Shown here piece by piece: positions 22,488 to 31,057 of a stretch of DNA of 64,000 bases; the stretch's first letter is position 1; each line of letters opens with the position of its first letter. Made by a program: the position numbers and the translations under genes. The stretch comes from Pseudomonas atagonensis. GTDB taxonomy: Bacteria > Pseudomonadota > Gammaproteobacteria > Pseudomonadales > Pseudomonadaceae. The stretch spans positions 574 to 64,573 of the forward strand of contig NZ_VXCA01000009.1 in assembly GCF_011369485.1 (NCBI RefSeq). The letters run 5' to 3'. Under the pieces are notes generated by a model. The model was given only the letters and a program-made list of their open reading frames with translations. It ran no database searches and had not been told where the DNA came from.

Positions 22488-23645
22488 CTAGCTCCCCTCA
22501 ATCAAGGCCCGCTCTTCCAGCCAGATCTCTTGAACAAACTGATCTGTAATCGCGTAAAGCCCGTGCCCGCGTCGCATGATGATGTTCTCGGCAACCAGCG
22601 CAATCACCACCGGTTGAATTTCTTCGACCCGTACCTCTCGCCCGACTGACTTTGAATACTCAGCCGCTGCGTCAGTGGAGAAAATTCCGCGAGCATCGCC
22701 TTCTGCAGATGCGATTTTGTTGAAAACGGCTTGAGCCAGGCTACCCAGTTGCTCGACTTTTTCCAGCTCGATGCTCGCCGCTGCCGAGCGCAATGTGCTG
22801 GCGATTACCGGTAGGAACACATCGGGCTCACCATCTTGCTGTAAGAGTTGACGTAGGGCCTTCAGCATTTCTTCAGGCCGATTGCCCAAAGTGTCGAACG
22901 CTTCGATTGCAGCTTCGAGGGACGGTAATTTGTCCTGCTTCACAGTCATTGCGAGTCGGTTGAGCAGAAATTCAACGTAATCGCCTTTCAGCAATGGATA
23001 GGCTGCGGACGTGGCGCCGGAAAAAGCGTGGTTGCGTTTGGCTGTCAGTTCGCTGACTTGCGCTCTGTGCGAACCTGTTCCGATGAATAGAAAGTATCCC
23101 GGCGTTTTCGGACGAGGGTTGATTGCATCGCGGGCGGCTTTGAGTGCTAGGAGCATCTGATTGCCGTCGTCTGAGGAAATAGCGTGCTGCACCTCGTCAA
23201 TGATCAACACCAGATCAGTCTTGGCTTGATCTACGAGTTCGGTGAGTGCTTGCGCCAGTGTTGGGCCTTCGACGTTGCCAATGCTGTCGAGTTTGAAGCC
23301 GAACTTGAATCCAGCGGCGCCGATTTCAACATTGCTGACTCGCTTGAATGTTTCCAAGGCATTGGAGCCCGGCGTTTGCAGATCTTTCAGGGTTTCCCGG
23401 ATGGCGTTGTGCACAAGCGTTGCCGGGTTGGCCAGAGTGTCACTCCACAAGTCGACGTAGATGACCAAAGCACCTGCTTCCTCCAAGGCCGGGATAAGGT
23501 CGTTCCTCAGAAACGTCGTTTTACCTGTACGGCGCAGGCCAGATAGAAATAAACCTGAGCGCAGACCTTCGTCGAGCACCCCTGGATTGAGAAGCTGGTT
23601 GGCCATTGACTCGGCAAGTTCCGGGCGCTGAAAAATGCTGCTCAT
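22488..23645 (-). CDS. AAA-family ATPase with C-terminal winged-helix region
   Basis: This 385-aa protein has a P-loop GLRRTGKTT (Walker A, residues 36-44) and a Walker B motif LVLIIDEVQHA near residue 150, followed by a sensor-like FLFIGTGSHRAQV. This pattern is typical of the ATPase_2/AAA_16 (STAND- and Orc/Cdc6-related) group. The last 120 residues look like a helical lid and a winged helix. Possible roles are DNA-bound partner remodelling or defence signalling. It is the first gene of the tRNA-Thr island; the AT-rich 190 bp upstream (to 23835) carry its promoter. No partner nuclease or protease is encoded in the island. Confidence 0.75.
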   Translation of the reverse strand: MSSIFQRPELAESMANQLLNPGVLDEGLRSGLFLSGLRRTGKTTFLRNDLIPALEEAGALVIYVDLWSDTLANPATLVHNAIRETLKDLQTPGSNALETFKRVSNVEIGAAGFKFGFKLDSIGNVEGPTLAQALTELVDQAKTDLVLIIDEVQHAISSDDGNQMLLALKAARDAINPRPKTPGYFLFIGTGSHRAQVSELTAKRNHAFSGATSAAYPLLKGDYVEFLLNRLAMTVKQDKLPSLEAAIEAFDTLGNRPEEMLKALRQLLQQDGEPDVFLPVIASTLRSAAASIELEKVEQLGSLAQAVFNKIASAEGDARGIFSTDAAAEYSKSVGREVRVEEIQPVVIALVAENIIMRRGHGLYAITDQFVQEIWLEERALIEGS

Positions 23646-23835
23646 ACGATTACACCTATTTATGTGTACACCATAATTATTGCTATTTCATAATTTAGCA
23701 TAAAGAGGGAAATGTGAACCGTTCGTTCAAATTCCACGCTATCGAAGTGTGTAAGAGGAAGTGTGGCTAATCGCGCGAAGTGCGAGGGGAGAAGCTATTT
23801 TCACCGAGGGTAAAACTGCCAGGAATATAAACACC

Positions 23836-23958
<123 letters not shown>

Positions 23959-24378
23959 GTGTGGGCGACGATTATAGCGACTGGGATGATCCTGTAAACC
24001 CCTGAATTCAGACTATTTTTACTCGGGTGCCGGATCAGGTGCGGCACAGACAATGCCTTTGGCTTTCAGAGCAGAAAAAACGGCGTTTGGAGGATCTGGA
24101 TCAGTGGGCTCAGACGAGCGAACTATTGCTGATTTAGAACGTACTTCAGCAGCGGTTATGCCGATTTCGCCGCAAGCTTATGCACAACGGATTGGAGCAC
24201 TGGCACATTTAGTCGTGGGTTTGTGGAGGTGTTCTCATTTTGTGCGCAAATCCCTGTTTTACAGGTTTTTTATTTATATGAACAAAAAATGACCAGACCT
24301 GTTAAGACAGCGAAACAGGCGTAAATATTGGATCCACGACAAAACCATCAACAGAGTTATCCACAGGCTTCGAAAGAT
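23959..24378. other. Gene-free stretch between tRNA-Thr and the methyltransferase gene
   Basis: In these 420 bp the longest frame (24053-24292, 79 aa) lacks a ribosome site and resembles nothing I know. The sequence is more AT-rich than average after 24180. A DnaA-box-like TTATCCACA (24357-24365) is present. The tRNA promoter must lie just right of 23958. Confidence 0.5.
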
Positions 24379-25614
24379 TTACCTTCGCTCGGCCAGCAGC
24401 AGGAGATTACGCGGCGTCAGCGGCGTTTCGCAAAAAGTACCGAGTCGCACGATGTATCCCTGTTCGGCAAGGAAAAGTGCGCGATCAAGGTTCAGCCAAA
24501 GCTCAAGCGGACGTCGGAATAATCCGCGCAGTAACTCGAGGTTGCGAACTTCAGCTAAACGTTTCCATCCGGAGGTTTCGAGCGCTGGCCAGTCTTGCGA
24601 GCCAACTGTGGATAACTCTTTCAGCGCGGCGAGGTCGCGGCAATACTCGGCAAACGGTTTGTCCAGCCAGGCGCTGGGCAGGGAAGGGGTTGGCAGGTAT
24701 TCGTCGACGCCGCGCAGTTGGCGTTGGAGCAGATCAAACGCCAGGCGTCGTGCCATCGACTCGTCGCGTTGGCGCCGTACCCGAGCGCCAGCGGTGACCG
24801 TTTCGCTCATCGGCAGCGCCAGATCGTCCAGCGAGAGCTGTAGCGCCGAGTGCAGTCCGGGATGGGATAACGCCTGATATTCACTGCGACTGATCCGGTT
24901 GTAGCAGCACGGCGCGATAGCGATTTGTTTGCATTCGGCGGCCGAGGCGAGTTGCATCAGCCGCACGTGCAGATCGCCGCAGGCGTGCAGGGCAACGGGC
25001 GTGTGGTGACGGTTCAAAACGGTCGCTGCATCTGCTGCCAGCACATTTTGCTCGATATGCAGGGCGTGCAGATGATGACGCTGGCTTAACGCCTGGCCGC
25101 TGGCAACCAATAAAGGATCGTATTCAACGCAAGTCAATTGCTGTCCCGCGCGCAACAAGCGCCGCCCCAAGTGCCCCTTGCCCGAACACCAATCCAGCCA
25201 ATGCTGCGGCTGCGAGGTGAAGGACAAACGACTGGCAAAGGCTTCGATCTGCTGCCATTTGCGCCCCGGCACATCGACATTCAACCGATGCCCCGCAGCT
25301 CCCAGCGTATGTCCGGGCAACTCGCCAACCGCGCTCAGTTCCGCCGACAGCACCGCCAGTGAAGCGAATGGCTCCAGCGCATCGACAAGGTCAGCAGGTT
25401 GGTTATGCGCGTTTTCCGCATCCTCCAGCGACCGCCCGCGTAGCCACGAGGCCAATTCCGGGTAGGACGTTTCCCAAGGAAGTTGCAGATGAGTGAACGG
25501 TCGGGGTTTCCACAACGCCTGATGCGCCGTGAGAAAAGTATCCAGAGCCGTGAAGCGGGCGAGTAGATCCTCGCCCGTCAGCACGTGGGAAGAATCAACG
25601 CCCTTGGCAGGCAT
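24379..25614 (-). CDS. Class I SAM-dependent methyltransferase (Methyltransf_32 type)
   Basis: This 411-aa protein has a Rossmann methyltransferase core. The SAM-binding motif I is WLDWCSGKGHLGRRLLRAG (about residue 145-163), the acidic post-II motif is CVEYDPLLV, and a HACGDL motif lies near residue 212, followed by IAPCCYN. The CxGKG/HACGDL/CCYN combination is typical of Methyltransf_32 proteins related to METTL25 and tRNA methyltransferase 13. The target is unknown, with RNA or protein most likely. ATG 25614 is preferred over the 14-residue longer frame. It overlaps the end of the ABC permease gene by 20 bp and is thus the last gene of that operon. Confidence 0.75.
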   Translation of the reverse strand: MPAKGVDSSHVLTGEDLLARFTALDTFLTAHQALWKPRPFTHLQLPWETSYPELASWLRGRSLEDAENAHNQPADLVDALEPFASLAVLSAELSAVGELPGHTLGAAGHRLNVDVPGRKWQQIEAFASRLSFTSQPQHWLDWCSGKGHLGRRLLRAGQQLTCVEYDPLLVASGQALSQRHHLHALHIEQNVLAADAATVLNRHHTPVALHACGDLHVRLMQLASAAECKQIAIAPCCYNRISRSEYQALSHPGLHSALQLSLDDLALPMSETVTAGARVRRQRDESMARRLAFDLLQRQLRGVDEYLPTPSLPSAWLDKPFAEYCRDLAALKELSTVGSQDWPALETSGWKRLAEVRNLELLRGLFRRPLELWLNLDRALFLAEQGYIVRLGTFCETPLTPRNLLLLAERR

Positions 25615-26284
25615 CAACGCGCAGCCAGCGCTCCAGCAGCTTGAAGCCGCGCACAAGCACGTAGGACATCAGCAGATAGAACACACCGGCGGCGAAGAAG
25701 ATCTCCACCGGCAGGTAGGTGCGGGCAATGATCGTGCGGGCCATGCCGGTCAGTTCCAGCAGGGTCACGGTGCTTGCCAGGGCACTGGCCTTGAGCATCA
25801 GAATCACTTCGTTGCTGTAGGCCGGCAGGCCGATGCGCGCGGCACGCGGCAGGATGATGTAGAACATCGCTTTCGGTTTGGACATGCCCAAGGCCCGCGC
25901 CGCTTCGATTTCGCCCGGTGGAATGGCCTGGATCGCACCGCGCAGAATTTCGGCGATGTAAGCCGCCGTGTGCAGGGTCATGGTCGCGGTGGCGCACCAG
26001 AACGGATCGCGCAGGTACGGCCACATCGAACTGTTCCTGACCACGTCGAACTGTGCCAGGCCGTAGTAGACCAGGAACAGTTGAACCAGCAACGGCGTGC
26101 CACGGAAAAAGAAGATGTAGGCGTAGGGCAGGGCGCGCACGTACCACAGCTTTGAAGAGCGGGCGATGCCCAGCGGAATCGCCAGCAACAGACCGGCAAT
26201 CACGGCGATGGCCACCAGTTCCAGGGTGAGGGTCGCGCCCTGCGCCAGTTTCGGCAGCCACTTGATGATGACTTCCCAGTTCAT
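25595..26284 (-). CDS. Polar amino-acid ABC transporter permease (HisM/ArtM type)
   Basis: This 229-aa inner-membrane permease has about five TM helices and the EAA loop (GEIEAARALGMSKPKAMFYI, about residues 126-145) that docks with the ATPase. It starts MNWEVIIKWLPKLAQGATLT; the longer frame upstream is not coding. The start overlaps the HisQ-like stop by 1 bp. With the HisQ-like partner, the periplasmic binding protein and the ATPase, it forms a histidine/lysine/arginine/ornithine-class importer. From memory, the gene order ATPase-SBP-permease-permease matches PAO1 PA5152-PA5155. Confidence 0.9.
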   Translation of the reverse strand: MNWEVIIKWLPKLAQGATLTLELVAIAVIAGLLLAIPLGIARSSKLWYVRALPYAYIFFFRGTPLLVQLFLVYYGLAQFDVVRNSSMWPYLRDPFWCATATMTLHTAAYIAEILRGAIQAIPPGEIEAARALGMSKPKAMFYIILPRAARIGLPAYSNEVILMLKASALASTVTLLELTGMARTIIARTYLPVEIFFAAGVFYLLMSYVLVRGFKLLERWLRVDACQGR

Positions 26285-26976
26285 TAAGCGCTCCTCGCAA
26301 AGCCGCGGGCGGCGCGTTTTTCCAGGAAATGCATGCCGGTCATGGCCAGCACGGTCAGGCCGAGGTACATGAGCGCGGCGACCATATAGAAGGTGAACGG
26401 CTGTTTCGACACGGTCACGCCGATTTGCGCGTGACGCATGATTTCTTCCAGGCCGATCACCGAGACCAGCGCGGTGTCTTTCATCAGGATCATGAACAGA
26501 TTGCCAAGGCCCGGCAGGGCGATGCGCCACATCTGCGGCATGATCAGTCGGGTGAAGATCCGCCATTTCGACAGGCCCAGGGCCACGCCGGCCTCACGGT
26601 GGCCTTTGGGAATGGCGAGGATCGCGCCACGAAACACTTCCGTGGCGTAGGCGCCGAAGCACAGGCCCAGCGCGATGACACCGGCGGCAAAGGCACTGAG
26701 TTCCAGATCGGGATTGCCGAAAAACTCACCGAGCGCGCGCATCAGGTTGACCGTACCGAAGTAGATCAACAGCACCCAGAGCAATTCCGGGATGCCACGC
26801 ACCAGGGTTGAATAAAAGCCGCCAAGCCATTGCAGGGGCTTGTACGGGGAAGTCTTGGCCAAGGCGCCGAGCAGACCGAGCACCAGCCCCAGGCACAGGG
26901 CCGAGAGTGCCAGTTTGACGGTCATCAGCGCGCCGGCGGCGAGCGCCGGGCCGAATCCGTAGAGGTCGATAATCAT
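26284..26976 (-). CDS. Polar amino-acid ABC transporter permease (HisQ type)
   Basis: This 230-aa permease has five hydrophobic segments beginning at about residue 10 and an EAA loop in KGHREAGVALGLSKWRIFTR (about 124-143). It pairs with the HisM-like subunit as a heterodimeric pore. It is separated from the upstream binding-protein gene by 78 bp that contain a perfect hairpin. That arrangement usually lowers permease expression relative to the abundant periplasmic protein. Confidence 0.9.
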   Translation of the reverse strand: MIIDLYGFGPALAAGALMTVKLALSALCLGLVLGLLGALAKTSPYKPLQWLGGFYSTLVRGIPELLWVLLIYFGTVNLMRALGEFFGNPDLELSAFAAGVIALGLCFGAYATEVFRGAILAIPKGHREAGVALGLSKWRIFTRLIMPQMWRIALPGLGNLFMILMKDTALVSVIGLEEIMRHAQIGVTVSKQPFTFYMVAALMYLGLTVLAMTGMHFLEKRAARGFARSA

Positions 26977-27010
26977 GGATTTCTTTTCAAATCGCGGCAG
27001 GCAAGGCCGG

Positions 27011-27042
27011 GGATCGGCACCGCTGGGGAGCGGCGCCGATCC
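27011..27042 (-). terminator. Intercistronic attenuating hairpin
   Basis: GGATCGGC-a-CCGCT pairs with AGCGG-c-GCCGATCC around a GGGG loop, leaving a single A/C mismatch in a 14-bp stem. It has no T-tract, so it is better read as a partial terminator or mRNA 3'-end stabiliser after the binding-protein gene. Confidence 0.7.
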
Positions 27043-27054
27043 GGCAGGTCAGAA

Positions 27055-27801
27055 TCAGTAGATGCTGAACGGGAAGTACTTATCGTTGATCTTCTTGTAG
27101 GTACCGTCAGCGACGATTTCCTTCAGCGCGGCGTTGAGCTTCTCGCGGATCGGGTCGCCTTTGCGTACAGCGATACCGATCTTGTCGCTTTCTTCCACCG
27201 GGTCGCCCTTGAATTCGTAAGCTTTGCCGGCGTCGCTTTTCAGCCACTCGTAGTTGACGTATTTGTCCGCGAGGATGCCGTCCAGACGACCGGACGTCAG
27301 GTCGAGATAAGCGTTTTCCTGGGTGTCGTAGAGCTTCACTTCTACGCCCGGCATGTTGTCTTCCATGAAGGTACCGGCCAGGGTTGCGCGCTGGGCGCCG
27401 ATCACTTTGCCTTTGAGGGAGTCCTTGTCGGTCTTGAACTCTTTATCTTTCGGCGCGATGAATTGCAGCTTGTTGGAGTAGTACGGGTCGGTGAAGTCCA
27501 CCGCGCCCTTGCGTTCGTCGGTGATCGACATCGAGGAGATCAGGAAGTCGAACTTCTTCGCGTTCAGGGCTGGAATGATGCCGTCCCAATCGGAAGTGAC
27601 GACGCTGCACTCGACCTTCATCTTGGCGCACAGAGCGTCGCCGATGTCTTTGTCGAAGCCGACAACGTTGCCGCTGGCATCTTTGTTGTTGAACGGCGGG
27701 TAAGCCGCTTCGATGCCCATCTTCAGGGTCTCGGCCATGGCACCGGCGCTGAACGCCAGGGTGACGGCCGCAGCCAGGAAGACCTTTTTATAGTTCTGCA
27801 T
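27055..27801 (-). CDS. Periplasmic basic amino-acid-binding protein (AotJ/HisJ/ArgT-like)
   Basis: This 248-aa substrate-binding protein has signal peptide MQNYKKVFLAAAVTLAFSAG ending AMA at about residue 23. The SBP_bac_3 signature is GIEAAYPPFNNKD, with FDKDIGDALCAKM carrying the paired cysteine of the HisJ/AotJ group and DWDGIIPALNAKKFD. The predicted ligand is arginine, ornithine, lysine or histidine. It lies between the ATPase gene and the permeases and is followed by a strong hairpin that should favour its accumulation. Confidence 0.9.
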   Translation of the reverse strand: MQNYKKVFLAAAVTLAFSAGAMAETLKMGIEAAYPPFNNKDASGNVVGFDKDIGDALCAKMKVECSVVTSDWDGIIPALNAKKFDFLISSMSITDERKGAVDFTDPYYSNKLQFIAPKDKEFKTDKDSLKGKVIGAQRATLAGTFMEDNMPGVEVKLYDTQENAYLDLTSGRLDGILADKYVNYEWLKSDAGKAYEFKGDPVEESDKIGIAVRKGDPIREKLNAALKEIVADGTYKKINDKYFPFSIY

Positions 27802-27814
27802 GCATGTTGCTCCG

Positions 27815-28588
27815 TTAGCGGTTGCTGGACATGAATTGTTTGCAGCGCGCCGAAAGCGGGTTTTCGAACACCTGCTGAGGCGATCCTTGCTCTTCCACCA
27901 GCCCCTGGTGGAGGAACACCACTTCGCTGGAGACCTGACGGGCGAAGCCCATTTCGTGGGTCACGAGCAGCATGGTGCGGCCTTCTTCGGCCAGTGCGCG
28001 GATGACACTAAGTACTTCCTGAACCATTTCCGGGTCAAGCGCGGAGGTGGGCTCGTCGAACAGGATCACCTTCGGTTGCATGGCCAGCGTGCGGGCAATC
28101 GCCGCGCGTTGTTGCTGGCCACCGGACAATTGCGCCGGATAGGCGTGGCGCTTGTCGGCGATGCCGACCTTGGCCAGCAGCGCTTCGGCGACTTCGATGG
28201 CTTCGGCCTTGCTCTGGCCGAGCACGCGGCGCGGGGCTTCGATGATGTTGTCGAGTACGCTCATGTGTGGCCAGAGATTAAAATTTTGAAACACAAAACC
28301 AATCTCGGAGCGCAGGCGGTTGATCTGCTTGCCGTCGGCGGCAACCAGTTCGCCATTCTTGGCAGCCTTGAGCTTGAGTTCTTCCCCGGCCACCAGAATC
28401 TGGCCCTGGTGCGGGTTTTCCAACAGGTTGATGCAACGCAGGAACGTGGACTTGCCGGAACCGGAGGAACCGAGGATCGAGATCACATCGCCGTCGCGGG
28501 CGGTCAGCGAGATGCCTCTGAGCACCTCAAGCTGTCCGTAGCGTTTGTGCAGGTTGCGGATTTCAAGCGCGGGCGTGGCCTCAGCCAT
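27815..28588 (-). CDS. Polar amino-acid ABC transporter ATP-binding subunit (HisP type)
   Basis: This 257-aa ATPase has Walker A GSSGSGKST (about residues 39-47), Q-loop FQNFNLWPHM, ABC signature LSGGQQQRAAIARTLAM, Walker B ILFDEPTSALDPE and the switch histidine in LLVTHEMGFA. It is the first gene of the operon ATPase-SBP-permease-permease-methyltransferase; the 13-bp gap to the binding-protein gene implies coupling. A promoter is expected in the 550-bp region upstream. Confidence 0.93.
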   Translation of the reverse strand: MAEATPALEIRNLHKRYGQLEVLRGISLTARDGDVISILGSSGSGKSTFLRCINLLENPHQGQILVAGEELKLKAAKNGELVAADGKQINRLRSEIGFVFQNFNLWPHMSVLDNIIEAPRRVLGQSKAEAIEVAEALLAKVGIADKRHAYPAQLSGGQQQRAAIARTLAMQPKVILFDEPTSALDPEMVQEVLSVIRALAEEGRTMLLVTHEMGFARQVSSEVVFLHQGLVEEQGSPQQVFENPLSARCKQFMSSNR

Positions 28589-29138
28589 GTGCGTTCCTCA
28601 TATATGTTGCGCTCCAGCTGTTGGGTGGCCTTCCTGGCGAGGCGGCCAAGCTAGCATAGCGTTTCAATGGCAGCCAACAGCGCTACGAGCGGTAAACGGG
28701 TGGCATGTGGCAGGTTGTCGCATCGGCACAGCAGACTGTCGCCCCATCAACAACCGAACGGGTGTTTGATCGTGCAAACCGGGGTGTCGCGTAAAAAAAG
28801 GCGCGATGTTGCCAGCTTTGGCGGGGTGTTGGAAGCGCTATCCGGCCGAACGTTCCTGAATCGCTCTTTTATTGTGCATCCCACACTTTTTCAGTGTGTT
28901 TCTGGTGCGCTGATTCGTCTTGAAAGTGAGTCGCAGGGTAACGTTCTGGCGAATTGCCATTAATTTTAAGGACTTGCGATGACTGTCCGGTCGCTCTGAA
29001 GACCGCAGGCCAGAAGAGTTTGAAATATTTTGGCGCAATTATTGCGTGCAGAATATGGAACGCCCCGTTGGTTTCTTTTTACGAGAAGGAAAACCAGACG
29101 AGACGGACGCAATCGCTTTCCTCGCAAAGGTAGTTTCG
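28589..29138. other. Divergent intergenic region between ABC transporter and GabP-like permease
   Basis: These 550 bp contain the promoters of both amino-acid transport units. A six-codon frame at 28979-28999 (MTVRSL) has AAGGA 8 nt upstream and may be a leader peptide. No tRNA, repeat or longer gene was recognised. Confidence 0.5.
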
Positions 29139-30530
29139 ATGAGCAGTACCCCAAGCTCCAATGGCCTTGAACAAGGGCTCAAACCGCGTCATGTGACCAT
29201 GTTGTCGATCGCCGGTGTGATCGGCGCCGGTCTGTTCGTTGGCTCTGGCCATGCCATCGCTGCCGCCGGCCCTGCCGTGCTGCTGGCCTACGCTGCCGCC
29301 GGCACCCTGGTGGTACTGGTGATGCGCATGTTGGGCGAAATGGCAGTTGCCTCGCCGGACACCGGCTCGTTCTCGACTTACGCCGACCGTGCCATCGGGC
29401 ACTGGGCCGGATTCACCATCGGCTGGTTGTACTGGTGGTTCTGGGTCTTGGTAATTCCGCTGGAAGCCAACGCTGCCGCGACCATCCTGCACGCGTGGTT
29501 CCCAAGTGTGGGGATCTGGGCATTCGCGCTGATCATCACCATGTTGCTGACCGTGACCAACCTGTTCAGCGTGAAGAATTACGGTGAATTCGAATTCTGG
29601 TTTGCCCTGATCAAAGTCCTGGCAATCATCGGCTTCATCATCCTTGGTCTCGCCGCGATCTTCGGTTACCTGCCGAACAGCCAGGTCAGCGGTGTTTCGC
29701 ACCTGTTCGACACGGGTGGTTTTCTGCCAAACGGCATGGGCGCGGTGCTGGGCGCGATCCTGACCACCATGTTCTCGTTCATGGGCACCGAGATCGTGAC
29801 CATTGCGGCCGCAGAATCGAAGAACCCGGGCAAGCAAATCTCCAAGGCCACCAATTCGGTGATCTGGCGGATCGGTTTGTTCTACCTCGTGTCGATCTTC
29901 ATCGTTGTGGCATTGGTGCCTTGGAACGATCCTACGCTGGCCAACCTTGGTTCCTACCAGACTGTGCTTGAGCGTATGGGCATTCCGAACGCCAAGATGA
30001 TCGTCGACATCGTGGTTCTGGTCGCGGTAACCAGCTGCCTGAACTCGGCGCTGTACACCTCGTCGCGCATGCTCTTTTCCCTCGGCAAGCGCGGTGATGC
30101 ACCGGCCATTTCGACCCGCACCAACAAAAGCGGCACGCCTTACTGGGCGGTGATGCTGTCCACAGGTGCGGCATTCCTCTGCACTTTCGCCAACTACGTG
30201 GCCCCGGCCGCCGTGTTCGAGTTCCTGCTGGCCAGCTCCGGCGCCATCGCGCTGCTGGTGTATCTGGTCATCGCCTTCTCGCAACTGCGCATGCGCAAAC
30301 AGCGCATGGCGCGCGGCGAGAAAATCGTTTTCAGCATGTGGCTGTTCCCGGGTCTGACCTACGCGGTGATCATCTTCATCGTCGCCGCCCTGACCATCAT
30401 GCTGTTCCAGGAAGCCCACCGCGTGGAAATACTCGCAACTGGCTTGCTGAGCTTGATGGTGGTGGCTGCCGGCTTGCTGGTAGCACGTCGTCGCAAGCTG
30501 GAAAAACGTGGCGCGGTGGTGTTGAACTGA
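29139..30530 (+). CDS. Amino-acid permease, GabP/AAT family
   Basis: This 463-aa APC-superfamily transporter has 12 predicted TM helices. It begins MSSTPSSNGLEQGLKPRHVT and continues with the family motif SIAGVIGAGLFVGSGHAI (helix 1, substrate- and ion-binding GAGLF). The conserved FSFMGTEIVTIAAAES is in helix 6. It most resembles GabP (4-aminobutyrate) and related permeases for aromatic or proline-type substrates; the exact substrate is not readable. ATG 29139 with AAAGG upstream is chosen over the 31-residue longer frame. A terminator follows. Confidence 0.88.
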   Translation: MSSTPSSNGLEQGLKPRHVTMLSIAGVIGAGLFVGSGHAIAAAGPAVLLAYAAAGTLVVLVMRMLGEMAVASPDTGSFSTYADRAIGHWAGFTIGWLYWWFWVLVIPLEANAAATILHAWFPSVGIWAFALIITMLLTVTNLFSVKNYGEFEFWFALIKVLAIIGFIILGLAAIFGYLPNSQVSGVSHLFDTGGFLPNGMGAVLGAILTTMFSFMGTEIVTIAAAESKNPGKQISKATNSVIWRIGLFYLVSIFIVVALVPWNDPTLANLGSYQTVLERMGIPNAKMIVDIVVLVAVTSCLNSALYTSSRMLFSLGKRGDAPAISTRTNKSGTPYWAVMLSTGAAFLCTFANYVAPAAVFEFLLASSGAIALLVYLVIAFSQLRMRKQRMARGEKIVFSMWLFPGLTYAVIIFIVAALTIMLFQEAHRVEILATGLLSLMVVAAGLLVARRRKLEKRGAVVLN

Positions 30531-30547
30531 TCCGTAACGCGTAATGC

Positions 30548-30583
30548 AAAACGGCCGCTGTCAGTGATGACGAGCGGCCGTTT
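30548..30583 (+). terminator. Rho-independent terminator after the permease gene
   Basis: AAACGGCCGCT and AGCGGCCGTTT form an 11-bp stem with a 14-nt loop, then TTGTTTG. It lies between convergent genes and can serve both. Confidence 0.8.
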
Positions 30584-30598
30584 GTTTGTGAGCGGTGG

Positions 30599-31051
30599 TT
30601 ATTCGCTCTTGTCTTCCTGCGATTCCACCGACTTGCCATAAGCATCCAGCGCAACCCCGAAATCGGTGATGAACTGTGGCTCGCTCAGCCAGGCCTGGGC
30701 TTCTTCGATCGTTACGCCTTCGGCCCACATGCGGTAGTCGATCAACATGTCGGCGGCAAGGTGGGTGGCAGCCATGCCTTCGTTTTCGGCGTTTTCCATG
30801 TCCAGCAGTTCTGGATGGTCAACGATGATGAATGCCAGTTCGCGCAGCAGCGTCAGCAGCATTTCGTTGCGGCTGACGGCTTCGGCGTCGCGCATTTTGC
30901 TGAACATCGCCAGGGTGTATTCCGGGATCGGCTCGGCGAGGTGGCCGAGGTCTTCGTCCTGATCCAGCGGTTTGCGGCCGACCATACGGATTTGCTTGGC
31001 CTTGGCCTTGGCGCGTTTGGCGCGTTTCTGTTGTTTGTTCAGGGATGCCAT
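30599..31051 (-). CDS. Conserved-type hypothetical protein, paralogue A of a tandem pair
   Basis: This 150-aa soluble protein has a strongly basic N-terminus (ASLNKQQKRAKRAKAKAKQ) followed by an acidic helical body. It is clearly paralogous to the next gene upstream: both start MAS-NKQQKRA-RAK-KAKQ-R and share the DxILxxLIDYRxW/LIEYRQW block and a closing FxxDxxxAxDA segment. The basic tail could bind RNA, DNA or the ribosome; the family is unknown to me. It follows its paralogue by 6 bp, so they are co-transcribed. Confidence 0.75.
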   Translation of the reverse strand: MASLNKQQKRAKRAKAKAKQIRMVGRKPLDQDEDLGHLAEPIPEYTLAMFSKMRDAEAVSRNEMLLTLLRELAFIIVDHPELLDMENAENEGMAATHLAADMLIDYRMWAEGVTIEEAQAWLSEPQFITDFGVALDAYGKSVESQEDKSE

Positions 31052-31057
31052 GGGAAC

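Noticed and set aside
24053..24292. 79-aa frame between tRNA-Thr and the methyltransferase gene
   Set aside because: No ribosome-binding site, no recognisable domain and mixed composition. It is treated as non-coding.
24357..24615. Two DnaA boxes (24357-24365 and 24607-24615) as a replication origin
   Set aside because: Nine-base matches are expected by chance in 64 kb, another occurs near 53533, one lies in a coding region and there is no AT-rich unwinding element or replication gene.
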